Positions 62,168-64,000 of a DNA stretch of 64,000 nucleotides are shown piece by piece (the first letter of the stretch is position 1; each line of letters opens with the position of its first letter). The notes beneath the pieces are model-generated. The model was not told where the DNA came from. It ran no database searches and was given only the letters and a program-made list of their open reading frames with translations. The translations under genes were made by a program, and so were the position numbers. Source of the stretch: Schaedlerella arabinosiphila (GTDB taxonomy: Bacteria; Bacillota; Clostridia; Lachnospirales; Lachnospiraceae); NCBI RefSeq assembly GCF_003885045.1, contig NZ_RHJS01000002.1, positions 1,240,001 to 1,304,000 of the forward strand. The letters are read 5' to 3'.

Positions 62168-62301
62168 CAATCACTTGCTGCGCAAGTGGCTGCATTCAAA
62201 AGGCAATCAATTTGCTGCGCAAGTGGCTGCATTCAGAAGGCAATCAATTTGCTGCGCAAGTGGCTGCATTCAGAAGGTAATCAATTTGTTGCGCAAATTG
62301 G
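62168..62301 (+). repeat. 37-nt tandem hairpin repeat, 3.6 units
   Basis: Units at 62168-62203, 62204-62240, 62241-62277 and partial 62278-62301. Units 2 and 3 are identical. The first forms CACTTGC/GCAAGTG, the last CAATTTG/CAAATTG, so pairing is preserved by compensating changes at the ends; the middle units are mixed. The array lies between the MBL gene and the ACT-domain gene. Confidence 0.85.
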
Positions 62302-62326
62302 TTATATATTACAGGAGGAACAGGAC

Positions 62327-62599
62327 ATGAAGAAATGCATCGTAACCGTGCTGGGGAAGGATACCGTGGGGATCATCGCGAAGGTATGCACCTACCTTGC
62401 GGAAAATGGGATCAACATTCTGGACATTTCCCAGACTATCGTGCAGGGATACTTTAATATGATGATGATTGTGGATGTGACGGAGAAGGATACCCAGTTT
62501 ACAAAGATCTGTGATGATCTGGAAAAGCTGGGCAAGGAGATCGGGGTCAATATCCGCTGCCAGAGAGAAGAAATTTTTGAGAAAATGCACAGGCTGTAA
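62327..62599 (+). CDS. ACT-domain protein (UPF0237)
   Basis: 90-aa regulator of the UPF0237 family: [20 protein letters not shown], then [20 protein letters not shown] and [17 protein letters not shown]. Two-residue-core ACT folds bind amino acids; in this family it pairs genomically with UPF0210/PFL-like proteins. ATG 62327 has AGGAGGAA upstream; a longer frame reads through the tandem repeat and is not a real N-terminus. UPF0210 follows 52 nt later. Confidence 0.9.
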   Translation: MKKCIVTVLGKDTVGIIAKVCTYLAENGINILDISQTIVQGYFNMMMIVDVTEKDTQFTKICDDLEKLGKEIGVNIRCQREEIFEKMHRL

Positions 62600-62651
62600 C
62601 AAAGAATGCTGCGACAGACAGAATCAGCCGCAAAAGGTGAGGAAAACAGAT

Positions 62652-64000
62652 ATGATTAATATGTATGAAGTTTCAGAGACAAACGAAATGATCGAGCATG
62701 AGAACCTGGACGTGCGTACGATCACGCTGGGGATCAGCCTGCTGGACTGCATCGACTCGGATCTGGTAGCGCTGAATGAAAAGATCTATGAGAAGATCAC
62801 CAGGGTGGCGAAGGATCTGGTCAGCACAGGCCGGGACATTGAAAAGGAGTTCGGCATTCCGATCGTCAACAAGCGGATCTCCATTACGCCCATTTCCCTG
62901 GTGGGGTCTGCGGCGTGCAGATGCCCGGAGGATTTTGTGACCATCGCCCGGACGCTGGACCGGGCGGCGCAGACCGTAGGCGTAAACTTTATCGGCGGAT
63001 ATTCCGCACTGGTGTCCAAGGGAATGACGAAAAGCGAGGAATACCTGATCCGGTCGATCCCCCAGGCGCTGGCGGAGACGGAGCGGATCTGCAGCTCCGT
63101 CAATGTAGGCTCCACCAGGACCGGGATCAATATGGATGCGGTTCGCCTCTGCGGGGAGATCGTAAAGGCCACAGCCGAGGCCACCAAGGACCGGGATTCC
63201 CTGGGCTGTGCAAAGCTGGTGGTATTCTGCAACGCGCCGGACGACAATCCGTTTATGGCAGGGGCATTTCTGGGCGTGACGGAGGCGGACGCGGTCATCA
63301 ACGTGGGAGTCAGCGGGCCGGGCGTCGTGAAGAAGGCATTGGAAAAGGTGCGGGGCAAGGGGTTCGAGGAACTCTGCGAGACCATCAAGAAGACTGCTTT
63401 CAAGGTGACCCGGGTAGGCCAGCTTGTGGCAGGAGAAGCATCGAAGCGGATGGGGATTCCCTTCGGAATCGTGGATCTGTCCCTGGCGCCCACTCCGGCC
63501 ATCGGGGACAGCGTGGCGGAGATCCTGGAAGAGATCGGCCTGGAGAGGGTCGGCGCGCCGGGGACTACGGCGGCCCTGGCCATGCTCAATGACCAGGTGA
63601 AAAAGGGCGGTGTGATGGCCTCCTCCTATGTGGGGGGCTTAAGCGGCGCATTTATCCCGGTGAGCGAGGATCAGGGAATGATCGACGCGGTGAACGTCGG
63701 TTCCCTGACGCTGGAGAAGCTGGAAGCCATGACCTGCGTCTGTTCTGTGGGCCTGGATATGATCGCGATTCCGGGCAAGACGAAGGCCAGCACCATTGCC
63801 GGGATCATTGCGGACGAAATGGCCATCGGCATGGTGAACCAGAAGACCACGGCGGTAAGGCTGATCCCGGTGATCGGAAAAGATGTGGGCGAGACGGCGG
63901 AATTTGGAGGGCTTCTGGGCTATGCGCCCATTATTCCGGTGAATGAATTTGGATGCGACACATTCATCAGCCGGAAAGGACGGATTCCGGCGCCGATCCA
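62652..64000 (+). CDS. PFL-family protein (DUF711/UPF0210), cut by window end
   Basis: At least 449 residues, open to the window edge with no stop; the family is about 450 long, so nearly complete. It starts [20 protein letters not shown], followed by [17 protein letters not shown]. Other family stretches are [34 protein letters not shown] and [14 protein letters not shown]. The fold is pyruvate-formate-lyase-like without a glycyl radical site; function is unknown, possibly controlled by the preceding ACT protein. AGGTGAGG precedes ATG 62652; ATG 62661 is an alternative. Confidence 0.92.
   Translation, partial: MINMYEVSETNEMIEHENLDVRTITLGISLLDCIDSDLVALNEKIYEKITRVAKDLVSTGRDIEKEFGIPIVNKRISITPISLVGSAACRCPEDFVTIARTLDRAAQTVGVNFIGGYSALVSKGMTKSEEYLIRSIPQALAETERICSSVNVGSTRTGINMDAVRLCGEIVKATAEATKDRDSLGCAKLVVFCNAPDDNPFMAGAFLGVTEADAVINVGVSGPGVVKKALEKVRGKGFEELCETIKKTAFKVTRVGQLVAGEASKRMGIPFGIVDLSLAPTPAIGDSVAEILEEIGLERVGAPGTTAALAMLNDQVKKGGVMASSYVGGLSGAFIPVSEDQGMIDAVNVGSLTLEKLEAMTCVCSVGLDMIAIPGKTKASTIAGIIADEMAIGMVNQKTTAVRLIPVIGKDVGETAEFGGLLGYAPIIPVNEFGCDTFISRKGRIPAPI

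Noticed and set aside
62168..62301. CRISPR array
   Set aside because: The repeated units are contiguous without unique spacers, and no cas gene is nearby. The same holds for 56394-56535.

Overview
The window looks like chromosome from a Gram-positive gut anaerobe of the Lachnospiraceae / Clostridium cluster XIVa type. The evidence is AGGAGG-type ribosome sites in front of nearly every gene, several AgrC/AgrA-like GHKL-LytTR sensor systems, BlaR1/BlaI-type pairs, signal-less proteins of the DUF6033 type, and the polA-coaE-MBL-ACT-UPF0210 housekeeping block. No rRNA, tRNA, CRISPR array, transposase or integrase was seen.

Layout. 1-3.3 kb: minus-strand regulators and small enzymes (HAD, HD, AraC, flavodoxin, MarR), with MarR divergent from an MFS pump (3.4-4.6 kb). 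4.8-12.06 kb: cluster I, with a BlaR1-like sensor protease, BlaI, two unknown proteins (at least one frameshifted), a LytTR/GHKL two-component pair, a candidate LytTR-controlled promoter and a 505-aa unknown protein. 12.07-14.1 kb: a graveyard of truncated genes around one intact ABC permease. 14.2-21.8 kb: an M16C peptidase split by an amber codon, a trigger-factor-like protein, a heterodimeric ABC exporter and a TSCPD protein. 21.9-23.9 kb: a second LytTR/GHKL pair. 24-26.7 kb: more gene fragments and a MecA-type penicillin-binding protein that has lost its membrane anchor. 26.7-29.8 kb: a lipase-like hydrolase, a GPH symporter and TetR. 29.9-32.4 kb: a NACHT NTPase with C-terminal pentapeptide repeats, a likely immune protein. 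33-37.5 kb: an XRE regulator, an ABC transporter and AraC. 38.5-40.4 kb: a DUF5680 regulator plus radical SAM cassette between two copies of a hairpin repeat. 40.5-43.8 kb: cluster II, with BlaI, BlaR1-like, a DUF6033-like protein, and pieces that are also present 31 kb upstream in cluster I. 44-45.7 kb: an AAA-ATPase/PD-(D/E)XK protein. 46.1-53.4 kb: a sugar operon (RbsB/A/C-type ABC importer, sensory-rhodopsin-transducer-family protein, SDR, zinc dehydrogenase, LacI). 53.6-56.4 kb: cluster III, a third LytTR/GHKL pair with a 193-aa signal-less protein. 56.5-58 kb: nitroreductase and HAD. 58.1-64 kb: polA, coaE, an MBL hydrolase, an ACT protein and a UPF0210 protein cut by the window end.

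The most unusual theme is the repeated pairing of membrane sensors (BlaR1-type proteases or GHKL kinases) with cytoplasmic-looking, signal-less proteins of unknown function in clusters I, II and III. The genes of clusters I and II have exchanged sequence and partly decayed. The NACHT-pentapeptide protein, the ASRT protein inside a sugar operon, and two different tandem-repeat arrays are also worth attention. Many frameshifts and in-frame stops are described; each could be real decay or an assembly error, and cannot be resolved from one sequence.
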